Position numbers and translations under genes: made by a program | Part shown: piece after piece, positions 47,610-57,940 of the stretch | How positions within the stretch are numbered: position 1 is the stretch's first letter | Layout: each line of letters begins with the position of its first letter | Assembly: GCF_900291475.1 (NCBI RefSeq) | Contig: NZ_OLMM01000005.1 | Span: forward strand, 822,400-886,399 | Length of the DNA: 64,000 nucleotides | Source of the DNA: Acidaminococcus hominis | Lineage (GTDB): Bacteria; Bacillota; Negativicutes; Acidaminococcales; Acidaminococcaceae | Direction: 5' to 3' | Notes under the pieces: model-generated | Told to the model about the DNA's origin: nothing | What the model saw: the letters and a program-made list of their open reading frames with translations, nothing else | Databases searched by the model: none

Positions 47610-47697
47610 TAGTCCTGTGAGACTAAGAAAGGGACTTTTATTTCAGGAGCTATTTAGAAGCCTTCTTGTCTTAGGACGAGAAGGCTTTATTTTGTTG
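47610..47697 (+). promoter_or_regulatory. PyrR-type attenuator in the pyr leader
   Basis: A first hairpin at 47611-47636 carries AGTCCTGTGAGACT, close to the PyrR-binding loop consensus (UCCnGnGAGG), with AGTCC pairing to GGACT. It is followed at 47658-47687 by a 13-base-pair terminator stem (AAGCCTTCTTGTC with GACGAGAAGGCTT) and TTATTTTGTT. By analogy with Bacillus, UMP-bound PyrR would stabilise the first hairpin and so allow the terminator. The pyrR gene is not in the window. A 239-base gap holds this and the promoter. Confidence 0.8.
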
Positions 47698-47780
47698 ATA
47701 AAAGCCTTTTTGGAAAGTTGAACAGTTGTGAAGCAGGATTGTGTAAAGCGTTTGCAGTCAATCAGTGAGGAGGCTATTCC

Positions 47781-48737
47781 ATGACCAAAGCAGCAGTCAG
47801 CCTTTCCGGGCGGGATATTCTAGATCTGGCGTCCCTGTCCGTGGAGGAATATGAACTCATTATGCGCACCGCCGCAGAAATGAAAAAAATTATGAAGCGG
47901 GACATTAAAAAGGTTCCCTCCCTGCGAGGCAAGTCCATCATTAACCTGTTTTACGAAAACAGCACCCGTACCCGTTCGTCCTTTGAACTGGCCGGCAAGT
48001 ACCTGGGAGCTGATGTCATCAACATTTCTACCGCAGGTTCCAGCGTGGCCAAGGGCGAATGCCTGAAGGACACCATCCTGACCGTACAGGCCATGGCCTG
48101 CGATGCCATCGTCATGCGGCACCCCATTGAAGGGGTTGCCAAATACGCAGCGGATATCGCAAGTCCCGTGGTCATCAACGCCGGGGACGGTGCCCATGCC
48201 CATCCCACCCAGGGCCTTTTGGATATGTTCACCATCCTGGAACACGGCAAAAAGTTTAAGGGCCTGAAGATGGCCATCATCGGCGATATCCTCTACAGCC
48301 GGGTAGCCCGCAGCAACATTGCGGCCTGGACCAAACTGGGCGCCGACGTCCATGTGGCCGGTCCCATGACCCTGATTCCCCATGACGCTGAGGCGCTGGG
48401 GGTCACCGTCCACAAACGGGTAGAAGACGCCATTGAGGGCGCCGACGTGGTGGACGTCCTGCGGATTCAGCTGGAACGCCAGGAAAAAGGCATGTTCCCC
48501 ACACCCCGGGAATACGCCCGGATTTTTGGGGTAAACGAAGAAAAAATGAAACTGGCCAAACCCGACTGCCTGGTGATGCACCCGGGTCCCATGAACCGGG
48601 GACTGGAAATTTCCTGGGAAACCGGCTACTCTGACCAGGCCGTAATCCGGGAACAGGTAACCAACGGGGTTGCCGTACGGATGGCACTGTTATTCTTGAC
48701 GCTGACGGGAGGTAAACAAGTTGAAAACGCTAATTAA
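47781..48737 (+). CDS. pyrB: Aspartate carbamoyltransferase catalytic subunit
   Basis: PyrB joins carbamoyl phosphate and aspartate, the first committed step of pyrimidine synthesis. The 318 residues have the carbamoyl phosphate motif FYENSTRTRSSFELAGKYLGA, the MRHPIEGVAKYAA segment, NAGDGAHAHPTQGLLDMFTI and HPGPMNRGLEI. No regulatory subunit pyrI is present, which fits the Bacillus-like unregulated enzyme with transcriptional control by the leader. GAGGAGG precedes the ATG. Its 3' end overlaps pyrC by 17 bases. Confidence 0.97.
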   Translation: MTKAAVSLSGRDILDLASLSVEEYELIMRTAAEMKKIMKRDIKKVPSLRGKSIINLFYENSTRTRSSFELAGKYLGADVINISTAGSSVAKGECLKDTILTVQAMACDAIVMRHPIEGVAKYAADIASPVVINAGDGAHAHPTQGLLDMFTILEHGKKFKGLKMAIIGDILYSRVARSNIAAWTKLGADVHVAGPMTLIPHDAEALGVTVHKRVEDAIEGADVVDVLRIQLERQEKGMFPTPREYARIFGVNEEKMKLAKPDCLVMHPGPMNRGLEISWETGYSDQAVIREQVTNGVAVRMALLFLTLTGGKQVENAN

Positions 48738-50013
48738 GAATGGTCGCCTTGTAGATCCCAGCCAGAATCTGGATGCAGTGCTGGATCTGTTGATTGAAGA
48801 CGGAAAAATCAAGGAAACGGCTCCCCACATTGATGTGGACGCCGACGAAGTCTACGATGCCACGGGCCTTGTGGTAGCCCCTGGCTTTATTGACCTGCAC
48901 ACCCATTTGCGGGAACCTGGCCTGGAAGCCAAGGAAGACCTGGTCACCGGGACCATGGCAGCCGCTGCCGGGGGCATTACCCGGGTAGCCTGTATGCCCA
49001 ATACCAAACCGGTGATTGATTCCTCCATTATTGTCAGCGGCGTCAAAAAACGCGCGGAAGAAGAAGGTTATGTCCATGTGGAAGTCATTGGTGCCATCAC
49101 CAAAGGCGAAAAGGGACAGGAAATCACCGAAATGGGGGATATGGCCATGCGGGGCGCTATGGCCTTCTCCGACGATGGTCACTATGTGGACAGTGCCCAC
49201 ATTATGCTGCTGGCTGCCAAATACGCCGGCATCTTTGATAAAGCACTCATCTGTCATGATATTGAAACGGAACTGAACCACGAAGGCTATATGCACGAAG
49301 GGGCTGTTTCCGCCCGCCTGGGGGTTCCTGGGGTACCGGCCATTGCAGAAGACATTGCCGTCGCCCGGGATGCCATCATCGCGGAATATACCGGCACCCA
49401 CGTACACATTGCCCACATCGCCAGCAAGGGCGCCGTGGACATTGTACGCCAGGCCAAAAAGAAAGGCATTCCCATTACCTGCGAAGTGGCCGTCCATCAC
49501 CTGACTTTGACGGACGAAATGTGCTCCTCCTACAGCACCGCCACCAGGGTATCTCCGCCTCTGCGGTCTTGGGACCATGTGGAAGCCCTGCGGGAAGCCC
49601 TGAAGGATGGCACCATCGATGCCATCGTTACCGACCATGCACCCCATGCGCCGGAAGAAAAGGATGTGGAATTCCGCTACGCCCCCAACGGCTTCTGCGG
49701 ACTGGAAACGTCTGTTGGGGTGATTCTTACCGAGCTGTACCAAACCCATGAGTTCACCATCAACGAAATCGTGGACAAAATGAGCACCAGCCCGGCCAAG
49801 CTGTTCAACCTGGATGCAGGCACCTTGCAGGTGGGCAAAAATGCCGATATCACCCTGCTGGACCTGGACAAGGAATGGACTGTGGACAGCAATAAATTCT
49901 ATACCCGGGGCAAAGTAACGCCCTTTAACGGGAAACATTGTAAAGGTAAAGCTGCGGCCACCATCGTAAATGGCCAATTCGTTATGAAAGACGGTGTAGT
50001 ATGCAAAAAATGA
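48721..50013 (+). CDS. pyrC: Dihydroorotase
   Basis: This type I dihydroorotase cyclises carbamoyl aspartate to dihydroorotate. Of 430 residues, the metal-binding motif is FIDLHTHLREPG near residue 59, with further His in GYMHEGAVSARLGVPG and HIAHIAS and the catalytic Asp in IVTDHAPHAPEEKD. A TTG start is used: GGGAGGT lies nine bases ahead and KTLIKNGRLVDPSQ is the family's N-terminus. It overlaps pyrB by 17 bases and carA by 13, so the operon is tightly coupled. Confidence 0.96.
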   Translation: MKTLIKNGRLVDPSQNLDAVLDLLIEDGKIKETAPHIDVDADEVYDATGLVVAPGFIDLHTHLREPGLEAKEDLVTGTMAAAAGGITRVACMPNTKPVIDSSIIVSGVKKRAEEEGYVHVEVIGAITKGEKGQEITEMGDMAMRGAMAFSDDGHYVDSAHIMLLAAKYAGIFDKALICHDIETELNHEGYMHEGAVSARLGVPGVPAIAEDIAVARDAIIAEYTGTHVHIAHIASKGAVDIVRQAKKKGIPITCEVAVHHLTLTDEMCSSYSTATRVSPPLRSWDHVEALREALKDGTIDAIVTDHAPHAPEEKDVEFRYAPNGFCGLETSVGVILTELYQTHEFTINEIVDKMSTSPAKLFNLDAGTLQVGKNADITLLDLDKEWTVDSNKFYTRGKVTPFNGKHCKGKAAATIVNGQFVMKDGVVCKK

Positions 50014-51071
50014 AGGGTAAGTTAGTGTTGAAGGACGGCGGCGTCTACGAAGGCATCCTGTACGCCAATCGGAATGCTGTAGGCGAAGTAGTTTTCACTA
50101 CCGGTATGAGCGGGTATCAAGAAACCCTCACCGATCCTTCTTTCTATGGACAAATTGTAGTCTTCACCTATCCGCTGATCGGAAACTATGGCTGCAATGA
50201 CCTGTTTAAGCAATCCGAAGGCTGCTGCTATCAGGGCCTGATTGTGGATGAACTGTGCGACGAACCCAGCTCCTGGCGGGATGAAGGCACGGTACTGGAT
50301 TTCCTGGACAAAAACGACATTCCGGTGCTTACCGGTGTGGATACCCGGGCCATTACCCGGAGAATCCGTTCCTACGGTACCCTCCAGGGAGTGCTGGTGC
50401 CCGCCGATATGCCGGACGCAGAAGTCCAGGCCCTGCTCGCCACCCCGGACCGGCACGACCAGGTAGCCCAGGTGACCACCAAAGAAGTGTACACCATGGG
50501 TGACGGTCCTTACCACGTAGCCGTTATGGACTACGGTATCAAGAGAAACATTCTGCTGTCCCTGGTACATTACGGCTGCCGTTTGACGGTATTCCCGGCA
50601 GAAACCCCTGCCGAAGACGTCCTGGCCATCAATCCCGACGGTATTTTCCTGTCCAACGGTCCTGGCGACCCGGCAGACCTGACGGTGGAAATCGAAAACC
50701 TGAAGAAAATGCTGGGCAAGAAACCCATTTTCGGCATCTGCATGGGACATCAGGTCATGGCCCTGGCCAACGGCGCCAAGACCAAAAAAATGCTCTTTGG
50801 CCACCGGGGCATCAACCAGCCCGTACGGGACCTGGTGGACCACAAAATTACCATTACCTCCCAAAACCATGGCTTCATGGTGGACGAGGATTCCTTAAAG
50901 GGCCTGCCTGTGGAAGTGACCAACCGCTCCCTGAATGACGGCACCATTGAAGGTCTCCGGTATCTGAATCATCCGACCTTCACCGTTCAGTATCACCCGG
51001 AAGCCTGCCCTGGACCCAGCGGCAACGCCTACTTGTTTGAACGGTTTATCAAAATGATGGGAGGGCATTGA
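50001..51071 (+). CDS. carA: Carbamoyl-phosphate synthase small subunit
   Basis: CarA hydrolyses glutamine and passes ammonia to CarB. The 356 residues have the N-terminal domain ([30 protein letters not shown]) and the class I amidotransferase with the nucleophile in FGICMGHQ and the His/Glu pair in YHPEACPGP. The start could be 50001 or the ATG at 50010, which overlaps the pyrC stop as ATGA; no clear ribosome site decides it. Being inside the pyr operon, it probably serves pyrimidine rather than arginine synthesis. Confidence 0.96.
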   Translation: MQKMKGKLVLKDGGVYEGILYANRNAVGEVVFTTGMSGYQETLTDPSFYGQIVVFTYPLIGNYGCNDLFKQSEGCCYQGLIVDELCDEPSSWRDEGTVLDFLDKNDIPVLTGVDTRAITRRIRSYGTLQGVLVPADMPDAEVQALLATPDRHDQVAQVTTKEVYTMGDGPYHVAVMDYGIKRNILLSLVHYGCRLTVFPAETPAEDVLAINPDGIFLSNGPGDPADLTVEIENLKKMLGKKPIFGICMGHQVMALANGAKTKKMLFGHRGINQPVRDLVDHKITITSQNHGFMVDEDSLKGLPVEVTNRSLNDGTIEGLRYLNHPTFTVQYHPEACPGPSGNAYLFERFIKMMGGH

Positions 51072-51072
51072 T

Positions 51073-54000
51073 ATGCCAAAAAAAGAAAATATCAAGAAAG
51101 TCATGGTAATCGGTTCCGGTCCTATCATTATCGGCCAGGCTGCAGAGTTTGACTATGCAGGGACCCAGGCTTGCCGGGCCCTGAAAGAAGAAGGGCTGGA
51201 AGTGGTGCTGGTCAACAGCAACCCGGCCACCATTATGACCGACGTACACATTGCCGACCGGGTTTATGTAGAACCCCTGGATGTGGAATTTTTGGAAAGC
51301 GTTATTGCCAAGGAACGCCCGGATTCCCTGCTGGCCACCCTGGGCGGCCAAATGGGCCTGAACCTGGCCATTGAGCTGGATAAAAAAGGCATCCTGAAAA
51401 AATACAACGTGCAGCTGCTGGGCACCCAGATTGCCAGCATCATGAAAGCCGAGGACAGAGAACTGTTCAAGGAAACCATGGAAAAACTGCACCAGCCCAT
51501 TCCTCCCAGCACCATTGTGGAAAGCGTGGCTGAGGCCAAGGAATTTGCCAAGACCGCAGGCTACCCCCTGATTGTGCGCCCGGCCTACACCCTGGGCGGC
51601 ACCGGCGGCGGTATTGCCCACAACGACGAAGAACTGGACGATATCACCACCAAGGGTCTGATGTACTCCCTGATTGGCCAGGCCCTGATTGAACGCAGCG
51701 TGGCAGGCTGGAAAGAAATCGAATTCGAGGTTATCCGGGACAGCGCCGACAACTGCATCACCGTCTGCAACATGGAAAATATCGACCCGGTGGGCGTGCA
51801 TACCGGCGACAGCATCGTGGTAGCGCCCTGCCAGACCCTGACGGATCGGGAAGTCCAGATGCTTCGTACCGCCGCCATCGACATCGTGCGGGAACTGGGC
51901 GTAGAAGGGGGCTGCAATGTGCAGTATGCCCTGAACCCGGAATCCGAAGAATACATTGTTATTGAAGTAAATCCCCGGGTCAGCCGTTCTTCTGCCCTGG
52001 CTTCCAAGGCAACGGGCTATCCCATTGCCAAAGTGGCCTCCAAGATTGCAGCCGGCTACACCCTGGACGAAATCGAAAATGCCGTTACCAAGAAGACCTC
52101 TGCCTGCTTCGAACCCACCCTGGACTATGTGGTCCTGAAGATTCCCCGCTGGCCCTTTGACAAGTTCGTTCATGCTGACCATACCCTGGGCACCCAGATG
52201 AAGGCCACCGGCGAAGTCATGGCCATTGAACGGAACATGGAAGCCGGCCTGCTGAAGGCAGTGCGGTCCCTGGAAATCGGCCTGATCCATATGGATATGC
52301 CCGAACTCCACAAGCTTACCGACGCCGAAGTGTTTGCAAAGGTAAAGAAAGTGGACGATGAGCGGCTGTTCACCATTGCTGAAGCGTTCCGCAGAGGCAT
52401 GACCGTGGACCAAGCCCACGACATCACCAAGATTGACAAGTTCTTCCTGCGGAAGATTCGCCATATTACCGAAATCGAAAAGCAGCTGGCTGCCGGCCCC
52501 CTGACCCCGGAACTGCTCCGGGAAGCCAAGGTAAGAGGCTTTGCCGATGAGGCCATTGGCCACTTTACCGGCAAGAAGGGCCTGGAAATCCGCAGCCTGC
52601 GGAAAGAATGGAAGATCATTCCTACCTTCAAGATGGTAGATACCTGCGCCGCCGAGTTCGATGCGGAAACGCCCTACTACTATTCCACCTATGGGGTAGA
52701 GGACGAAGTGGAAGACACCGACAAGAAAAAGGTGGTTGTGCTGGGTTCCGGTCCTATCCGGATTGGCCAGGGCGTAGAATTCGACTACTGCTCCGTACAC
52801 TCCGTGTGGGCCCTGAAGGACCTGGGCTACGAAACCATCATCATCAACAACAACCCAGAAACCGTCAGCACGGACTTTGATACCGCTGACCGGCTGTACT
52901 TTGAACCGCTGACCCTGGAAGACGTACTGAACGTGATCGACCGGGAGCAGCCGGAAGGGGTTATCGTCCAATTCGGCGGCCAGACCGCCATTAACCTGGC
53001 CGGCCCCCTGCACGAATGCGGCGTGAAGATTCTGGGTACCTCTGTCGACGATATTGACCGGGCAGAAGACCGGGAACGGTTTGAACAGCTGCTCACCGCC
53101 GTGAACATCGACCGTCCCAAAGGCTGCACCGTATTTGATATTGACGGCGCCCTGAAGGCTGCCGAAAAAGTCGGTTATCCTGTGATGGTGCGTCCTTCCT
53201 ACGTACTGGGCGGCCGGGCCATGGAAATCGTCTACAACCCGGAAGAACTGCGCTACTATATGAACAACGCCGTTAAGGCTTCCCATGAACACCCTGTACT
53301 GGTGGACCATTACCTGATGGGCACCGAAGTGGAAGTGGACGCCATCTGCGACGGCAAGAACGTTCTGATTCCTGGGATTATGGAACACGTGGAAAGAGCC
53401 GGGGTCCACTCCGGGGACAGCATCGCGGTATATCCGCCCCGGACTCTCAGCCAGCACATCATTGACACCATCATTGACCATACCAACAAACTGGCCCTGG
53501 GCCTTTCTGTACACGGCCTGATCAATATCCAGTACATCGTCCGGGACGACCAGCTGTACGTCATTGAAGTGAACCCCAGATCCAGCCGTACCGTACCCTT
53601 CCTGAGCAAGGTTACCGGCATCTCCATGGTGGACGTGGCCACCAAATGCGCCATGGGCGTCAGCCTGCCGGAACAGGGCCTGAAGGCCGGCCTGAAACCT
53701 TTCCCGGATTACGTGGCGGTGAAGGCTCCGGTGTTCTCCTTCAACAAGATGACCGATGTGGACATCACCTTGGGACCTGAAATGAAATCCACCGGTGAAG
53801 TCATGTGCATCGATGACAAGTTCCCCAAAGCCCTGTACAAGGCCTGCATTGCTGCCGGCATCGAAGTACCGGAAAAAGGAACCATCCTCATTACCGTAGC
53901 CAACCAGGATAAGGAAGAAGTAGTACCCATTGCCAAGGGCTTTACAGACCTGGGCTATGACCTGGCTGCTACCAAGGGCACCGCAGAATACCTGAAGAGT

Positions 54001-54279
54001 CACGGGATTCCTGTAAGCCATGTGGAAAAAGCCAGCGCCGGCAAGCCCAACCTGCTGGACGATATCAAGGAAGGCCGCATCTGCATGGTAGTGAACACCT
54101 TCACCCATGGCCAGGATGCCACCCGGGATGGCTTCAAGATTCGTCGGTCCACGGTAGAACACGCCATTCCCTGCCTGACTTCCCTGGATACGGCCCGGGC
54201 TCTCCAGCACGCTATGGCGGCTATGGCCCACCAGCGGATCAACAGCGTCATTGCGCTGCAAGATCTGAAAACGGAGTAA
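51073..54279 (+). CDS. carB: Carbamoyl-phosphate synthase large subunit
   Basis: CarB makes carbamoyl phosphate from bicarbonate, ammonia and two ATP. The 1068 residues show the internal duplication: the first ATP-grasp half begins [23 protein letters not shown] and the second [23 protein letters not shown]. Metal and ATP-binding stretches [27 protein letters not shown] and [24 protein letters not shown] correspond between halves. The C-terminal methylglyoxal synthase-like domain, the allosteric site, begins near residue 935. It starts one base after carA. Confidence 0.97.
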   Translation: MPKKENIKKVMVIGSGPIIIGQAAEFDYAGTQACRALKEEGLEVVLVNSNPATIMTDVHIADRVYVEPLDVEFLESVIAKERPDSLLATLGGQMGLNLAIELDKKGILKKYNVQLLGTQIASIMKAEDRELFKETMEKLHQPIPPSTIVESVAEAKEFAKTAGYPLIVRPAYTLGGTGGGIAHNDEELDDITTKGLMYSLIGQALIERSVAGWKEIEFEVIRDSADNCITVCNMENIDPVGVHTGDSIVVAPCQTLTDREVQMLRTAAIDIVRELGVEGGCNVQYALNPESEEYIVIEVNPRVSRSSALASKATGYPIAKVASKIAAGYTLDEIENAVTKKTSACFEPTLDYVVLKIPRWPFDKFVHADHTLGTQMKATGEVMAIERNMEAGLLKAVRSLEIGLIHMDMPELHKLTDAEVFAKVKKVDDERLFTIAEAFRRGMTVDQAHDITKIDKFFLRKIRHITEIEKQLAAGPLTPELLREAKVRGFADEAIGHFTGKKGLEIRSLRKEWKIIPTFKMVDTCAAEFDAETPYYYSTYGVEDEVEDTDKKKVVVLGSGPIRIGQGVEFDYCSVHSVWALKDLGYETIIINNNPETVSTDFDTADRLYFEPLTLEDVLNVIDREQPEGVIVQFGGQTAINLAGPLHECGVKILGTSVDDIDRAEDRERFEQLLTAVNIDRPKGCTVFDIDGALKAAEKVGYPVMVRPSYVLGGRAMEIVYNPEELRYYMNNAVKASHEHPVLVDHYLMGTEVEVDAICDGKNVLIPGIMEHVERAGVHSGDSIAVYPPRTLSQHIIDTIIDHTNKLALGLSVHGLINIQYIVRDDQLYVIEVNPRSSRTVPFLSKVTGISMVDVATKCAMGVSLPEQGLKAGLKPFPDYVAVKAPVFSFNKMTDVDITLGPEMKSTGEVMCIDDKFPKALYKACIAAGIEVPEKGTILITVANQDKEEVVPIAKGFTDLGYDLAATKGTAEYLKSHGIPVSHVEKASAGKPNLLDDIKEGRICMVVNTFTHGQDATRDGFKIRRSTVEHAIPCLTSLDTARALQHAMAAMAHQRINSVIALQDLKTE

Positions 54280-54282
54280 GGT

Positions 54283-55050
54283 ATGACTGCATATAAGGTT
54301 GAAGGGACCCTGCTGTTCAAGAAACAGCTGTCCCAGGATATACGCCTGATGGAAATCAAGGCACCGGAAATTGCCAAAACGGCACAGCCGGGACAATTTG
54401 TAACCCTCAAACTGAACCACCTTTCCGTTCCCCTGCTGCGCCGCCCCTTTGGGGTGGCCGGGGTGGACCGGGACCGGGGAACCCTGCAATTGATGTACCG
54501 GATTGTAGGGGAGACCACGGAACTGATGGACAAACTGGCCGTGGGCAGCCCCGTGGATCTTTTGGGGCCCCTGGGCCACGGCTTTGCTATGGAGGCCAAG
54601 CGGCCGCTATTAGTCGGCGGCGGCATGGGTCTTGCTCCCCTGCATTTTCTGGCAGCCGAGTACAAGGGCGCCAAGCCCGACGTGCTCATTGGCGGCCGGA
54701 CCAAGGCGGAACTGTTCTGGGTGGACCTGTTCAAGGACAAGACGGGCCTCCAGTACGAAACCACCGATGACGGCTCCTGCGGCGTCATGGGTACGGTAAA
54801 CGCTGTGCTGCCCCAGCTGCTGGCCAAGGGTCTGTATGACTGTGTGTACGTCTGCGGCCCCTCCAAAATGATGCGGGCAGTGGTGGCCGAAGTGGACAAG
54901 GCCGGCGTACCCTGCCAGATTTCCCTGGAAAAATACATGGGCTGCGGCTTGGGCGCCTGCCTGTCCTGCACCTGCAGCGGCATCGGCAAACGGGTAAAGG
55001 TCTGCAAGGACGGCCCGGTATTTTGGAGCGGGGAGGTGACAGAATGGTAA
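54283..55050 (+). CDS. pyrK: Dihydroorotate dehydrogenase electron transfer subunit PyrK
   Basis: PyrK carries FAD and a [2Fe-2S] cluster and links PyrD (type 1B) to NAD+. The 255 residues resemble the ferredoxin reductase fold, with the flavin-binding [13 protein letters not shown] and RIVGETT, the nucleotide motif [15 protein letters not shown], and the cluster cysteines in [13 protein letters not shown] and KVCKDGPVF. Its end overlaps pyrD by seven bases. Presence of pyrK means pyrD is the NAD-linked heterotetramer type. Confidence 0.95.
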   Translation: MTAYKVEGTLLFKKQLSQDIRLMEIKAPEIAKTAQPGQFVTLKLNHLSVPLLRRPFGVAGVDRDRGTLQLMYRIVGETTELMDKLAVGSPVDLLGPLGHGFAMEAKRPLLVGGGMGLAPLHFLAAEYKGAKPDVLIGGRTKAELFWVDLFKDKTGLQYETTDDGSCGVMGTVNAVLPQLLAKGLYDCVYVCGPSKMMRAVVAEVDKAGVPCQISLEKYMGCGLGACLSCTCSGIGKRVKVCKDGPVFWSGEVTEW

Positions 55051-55988
55051 AACCCTGTGAGGATCCCAGAATGACGGTGAAAATCGCCGGCATGACTATG
55101 AAAACCCCGGTGACCACGGCTTCCGGCACCTTTGGCTTTGGCCTGGAATTTACGGATTTCCTGGACCTTGACCAGGTGGGGGCCATTACCGTAAAAGGCA
55201 CCACCCTGGAACCCCGGGCGGGGAACAAGGGCCAGCGTATTGTGGAAACCCCTTCGGGTATCCTGAACTGCGTAGGCCTGGAAAACCCCGGCGTGGAAGT
55301 GTTCCTGAAGGAAACCCTGCCCCACCTGCGGCAGGTGACGAAAAGCCCCATCATCGTCAACATTGACGGCAATACCCCAGAAGAATACGGGGAGCTGGCG
55401 GCCATGCTGGACGTGGAAGGGGTAGATGCCATCGAACTGAACGTGTCCTGCCCCAACGTGGCCCAAGGCGGTCTGGCCTTTGGTACGGACTGCGGGGCTG
55501 CGGCCCAGGTGGTGAAAGCCGCCAAGGCCCGGACCAGCAAGGTGGTAATCACCAAACTGTCCCCCAATGTAACAGATGTTACGGAAATTGCCCGGGCGGT
55601 GGAAGCTGCCGGTACCGATGCCATTTCTCTCATTAATACTTTGGTGGGAATGAAAATCGACATTACCACCCAAAAACCCGTTTTGGGCAATATTATGGGC
55701 GGGCTCTCGGGCCCGGCGGTGCGGCCGGTGGCCGTGCGGATGGTGTACCAGGTGGCCCAGGCTGTTAAGGTGCCTCTTATCGGCATGGGCGGCATTACCT
55801 GCTGGCAGGATGCAATAGAATTTATCCTGGCCGGCGCCACTGCGGTAGCTGTTGGTACGTCCAACTTTACGGATCCGGGCCTGGCCCAGCACATCAGTGA
55901 GGGGATTCAGGGCTATTTGGAAGCCCAGCAGCTTTCTTCCCTGGAAGAACTGAGGGGACGTGCCCTGCCCGGCAGAGGAGAAGCCTAA
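55044..55988 (+). CDS. pyrD: Dihydroorotate dehydrogenase (type 1B) catalytic subunit
   Basis: PyrD oxidises dihydroorotate to orotate with FMN. The 314 residues have [12 protein letters not shown], the KGTTLEPR phosphate region, the catalytic cysteine in [14 protein letters not shown], and [27 protein letters not shown] cysteine base, as opposed to serine, is the class 1 mark. The ATG at 55044 follows GGGAGGTGA; the longer reading frame begins inside pyrK and is rejected. The stop overlaps the pyrF ATG. Confidence 0.96.
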   Translation: MVKPCEDPRMTVKIAGMTMKTPVTTASGTFGFGLEFTDFLDLDQVGAITVKGTTLEPRAGNKGQRIVETPSGILNCVGLENPGVEVFLKETLPHLRQVTKSPIIVNIDGNTPEEYGELAAMLDVEGVDAIELNVSCPNVAQGGLAFGTDCGAAAQVVKAAKARTSKVVITKLSPNVTDVTEIARAVEAAGTDAISLINTLVGMKIDITTQKPVLGNIMGGLSGPAVRPVAVRMVYQVAQAVKVPLIGMGGITCWQDAIEFILAGATAVAVGTSNFTDPGLAQHISEGIQGYLEAQQLSSLEELRGRALPGRGEA

Positions 55989-56710
55989 TGGACCCTAAAG
56001 ATCGCTTGATTACAGCTTTGGATTTCCCGTCCTTTGCTGAGGCCAAGGCCTTTGTGGAGGAACTGGGGGATTCCCTGAGCTTTTATAAAGTGGGTATGGA
56101 GCTGTTTTATGCAGCCGGCCCGGAAATCATTACCTATCTCAAAGAAAAGAACAAAAAGGTGTTCCTGGACCTGAAGCTCCAGGATATTCCCAATACGGTG
56201 GCCCATTCCTTGGCGGTACTTACCCGGCTGGGAGTGGACATCTTGAACGTCCACGCAGTGGGCGGCGCCAAAATGATGGCAGAGGGTGCCAAGGCGGTGC
56301 GGATTGCTGCGGCGGCCCTGCATAGACCCGCTCCCAAACTCATTGCCGTTACCGTGCTTACCAGCATGGATGACGCCCAGTGGGAGCAGCTCCATTATGC
56401 CCAGCCCATTGCCCAGCAGGTGCTGAGCCTGGCCCAGCTGGCCAAGGAAAGCGGCCTGGATGGGGTAGTGGCTTCTCCCCGGGAAGCTGGGGAAATCCGC
56501 AAGGCCTGCGGCAAGGATTTTCTCATTGTAACCCCGGGCGTTCGGCCGGCCTGGTCCGCAAAGAACGACCAAAGCCGGATTGCCACTCCTAAGGCAGCCC
56601 TGGAAAACGGTTCCACCCATTTGGTGGTGGGCCGGCCCATTACCCAGGCTGCGGATAAAAAGGCAGCGGCAGCAAAAATCTTGGAAGAAATGAAAGAGGC
56701 GGCAATATGA
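55988..56710 (+). CDS. pyrF: Orotidine 5'-phosphate decarboxylase
   Basis: PyrF decarboxylates OMP to UMP, the last step of the pathway. The 240 residues include the TIM-barrel signatures LITALDFPSFAEA, the catalytic DLKLQDIPNTV (Asp-Lys-x-x-Asp), VHAVGGAKMM, VTVLTSMDD, VTPGVRPAW and VVGRPIT. It overlaps pyrD by one base and pyrE by four (ATGA). Confidence 0.97.
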   Translation: MDPKDRLITALDFPSFAEAKAFVEELGDSLSFYKVGMELFYAAGPEIITYLKEKNKKVFLDLKLQDIPNTVAHSLAVLTRLGVDILNVHAVGGAKMMAEGAKAVRIAAAALHRPAPKLIAVTVLTSMDDAQWEQLHYAQPIAQQVLSLAQLAKESGLDGVVASPREAGEIRKACGKDFLIVTPGVRPAWSAKNDQSRIATPKAALENGSTHLVVGRPITQAADKKAAAAKILEEMKEAAI

Positions 56711-57279
56711 ACGATAAGAATGTACTGCGTATGCTCGAAGAAACCCAGGCTGTCATGCACGGCCATTTCCTTTTGACCAGCGGCCTGCACAGCCCCATGT
56801 ACGTGGAAAAATTTAACGTACTGCGGCAGCCCCGGTATACCGAAGCCCTGTGCAAGGAACTGGCCAGCCGCTTTATCAACGATAATGTGGAACTGGTGGT
56901 AGGCCCCATGACCGGCGGTATTCTCCTGGCCTATGAAGTGGCCAAGAACCTGGGCACCCAGTTCTTCTTTACGGAACGGGTCAACGGGAAAATGACCTTC
57001 AAACGGGGCTTCCACATTGAACCGGGCACCCGGGTGCTGATTGTGGAAGATATCGTAACCACCGGCGGCAGCGTCAAGGAAGTACTGGACGTGGTCAAGG
57101 GCGAAGGCGGCGTGCCGGTAGGCGTGGGCCTGTTGGTAGACCGGAGCGGCGGCAAGGTGGACTTTGGCGTGCGCACGGAACCCCTGCTGCAATTGGAAGT
57201 GGAAGCTTTCAAACCTGAGGACTGCCCCCTGTGCAAGGCCGGCGTACCGTTGACCCAACGGGGCCGTACCGGCAAATAA
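56707..57279 (+). CDS. pyrE: Orotate phosphoribosyltransferase
   Basis: PyrE converts orotate and PRPP to OMP. The 190 residues show the type with HFLLTSGLHSPMYVEKF at the N-terminus, the FFTERVNGKMTFKRGF segment, and the PRPP-binding loop VLIVEDIVTTGGSVKEV. The C-terminus CPLCKAGVPLT has a CxxC pair. It is the last pyr gene. A GGGGCCG/CGGCCCC hairpin spans its stop codon (57260-57288) without a T-run, so it may protect the mRNA end rather than terminate it. Confidence 0.95.
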   Translation: MNDKNVLRMLEETQAVMHGHFLLTSGLHSPMYVEKFNVLRQPRYTEALCKELASRFINDNVELVVGPMTGGILLAYEVAKNLGTQFFFTERVNGKMTFKRGFHIEPGTRVLIVEDIVTTGGSVKEVLDVVKGEGGVPVGVGLLVDRSGGKVDFGVRTEPLLQLEVEAFKPEDCPLCKAGVPLTQRGRTGK

Positions 57280-57374
57280 GCCGGCCCCTTCCTGGGAACG
57301 CTTCCCACGGGCGGCCTTATTGACAAATTATGGTATAATAGGGTTAGATAAATAGATTCTTGAGGAGGATTCCC

Positions 57375-57593
57375 ATGGAAAAAGTTACTGCAGATTCCAG
57401 CATTATAGAAACGGTGCAGTTGCACCCCGAAATTATTGACATTTTCATGCAATATGGTTTGGGCTGCATCGGCTGCATGGCTGCCAACTTCGAAACCATC
57501 GGCCAAGGCGCCTCCGCCCATGGCATTGATGTAGAAGCCCTGATTGCAGACATCAACGACTGCATTGCCGCTGTGGAAGGCGGAGAAAACTAA
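57375..57593 (+). CDS. DUF1858 / hybrid-cluster-associated redox disulfide domain protein
   Basis: The 72-residue cytoplasmic protein matches the small domain found next to hybrid cluster proteins: VTADSSIIETVQLHPEIIDIFMQYGLGCIGCMAANFETIGQGASAHGID. The CIGC pair is likely a redox disulfide or metal site. The function is unknown, with a suggested role in nitrosative or oxidative stress. GAGGAGGAT precedes the ATG at 57375. A TTGACA at 57320 and a TATAAT at 57334 lie upstream but are only eight bases apart, so at most one of them is used. A strong terminator follows. Confidence 0.85.
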   Translation: MEKVTADSSIIETVQLHPEIIDIFMQYGLGCIGCMAANFETIGQGASAHGIDVEALIADINDCIAAVEGGEN

Positions 57594-57615
57594 GAGCTGG
57601 CTAGACTGGCTGCGT

Positions 57616-57660
57616 AAATCCCTTTACCGAGAGAAGTTCTTTCGGTAAAGGGATTTTTTT
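57616..57660 (+). terminator. Terminator after the DUF1858 gene
   Basis: AAATCCCTTTACCGA pairs with TCGGTAAAGGGATTT and is followed by a run of T. Confidence 0.92.
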
Positions 57661-57680
57661 GCGTTTTGGGGGGAATAGAG

Positions 57681-57717
57681 CTGTACTGAAACTGATAACA
57701 GTTCGAAAACGGTACAG
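57681..57717. repeat. Nested palindrome upstream of mraZ
   Basis: Outer arms CTGTAC (57681-57686) and GTACAG (57712-57717) enclose inner arms AACTG and CAGTT around ATAA. The right arm with its flank, AAAACGGTACAG, recurs at 6329-6340 before metQ. It could be an operator. The rest of the 347-base gap up to mraZ holds only the neighbouring terminator, the mraZ promoter and MraZ boxes. Confidence 0.5.
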
Positions 57718-57869
57718 CCCAAATACCCTTGTAATGTACTAGCTATTGTTTATAGAACGTTTAAAACAAAGAAAATAAGTGAGTAAAAATAATTTTATGC
57801 ATATTTTCGGCCATAAATGGCGAGAACACCGAAACTTCAGTTAAATTGTCACGATTCGGCGTGAATTCG

Positions 57870-57898
57870 TTGATTTTTTGCCGAAAAGGTTTTATAAT
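57870..57898 (+). promoter_or_regulatory. Promoter of the mraZ-dcw cluster
   Basis: TTGATT (57870-57875) and a perfect TATAAT (57893-57898) are 17 bases apart. Confidence 0.8.
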
Positions 57899-57932
57899 GG
57901 TGAAAAATGGTGAAAAGTGGAGCGAAGGGGGT
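57898..57932 (+). promoter_or_regulatory. MraZ box array (four direct repeats, 10-bp period)
   Basis: TGGTG at 57898, TGGTG at 57908, TGGAG at 57918 and GGGTG at 57928 are each separated by five bases, mostly GAAAA-like. This is the layout described for MraZ binding sites (TGGGN repeats with 5-base spacers). The array overlaps the -10 and the transcription start, as expected for autorepression. Confidence 0.8.
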
Positions 57933-57940
57933 GAACAGAT

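Noticed and set aside
51049-54579. An open frame of 1176 codons on the minus strand opposite carB
   Set aside because: It is a mirror of carB created by codon bias; its translation is rich in His, Gly and Asn with no domain, and carB is certain.
57320-57339. TTGACA and TATAAT before the DUF1858 gene as one promoter
   Set aside because: They are only eight bases apart, so they cannot act as a -35/-10 pair; each would need a weaker partner.
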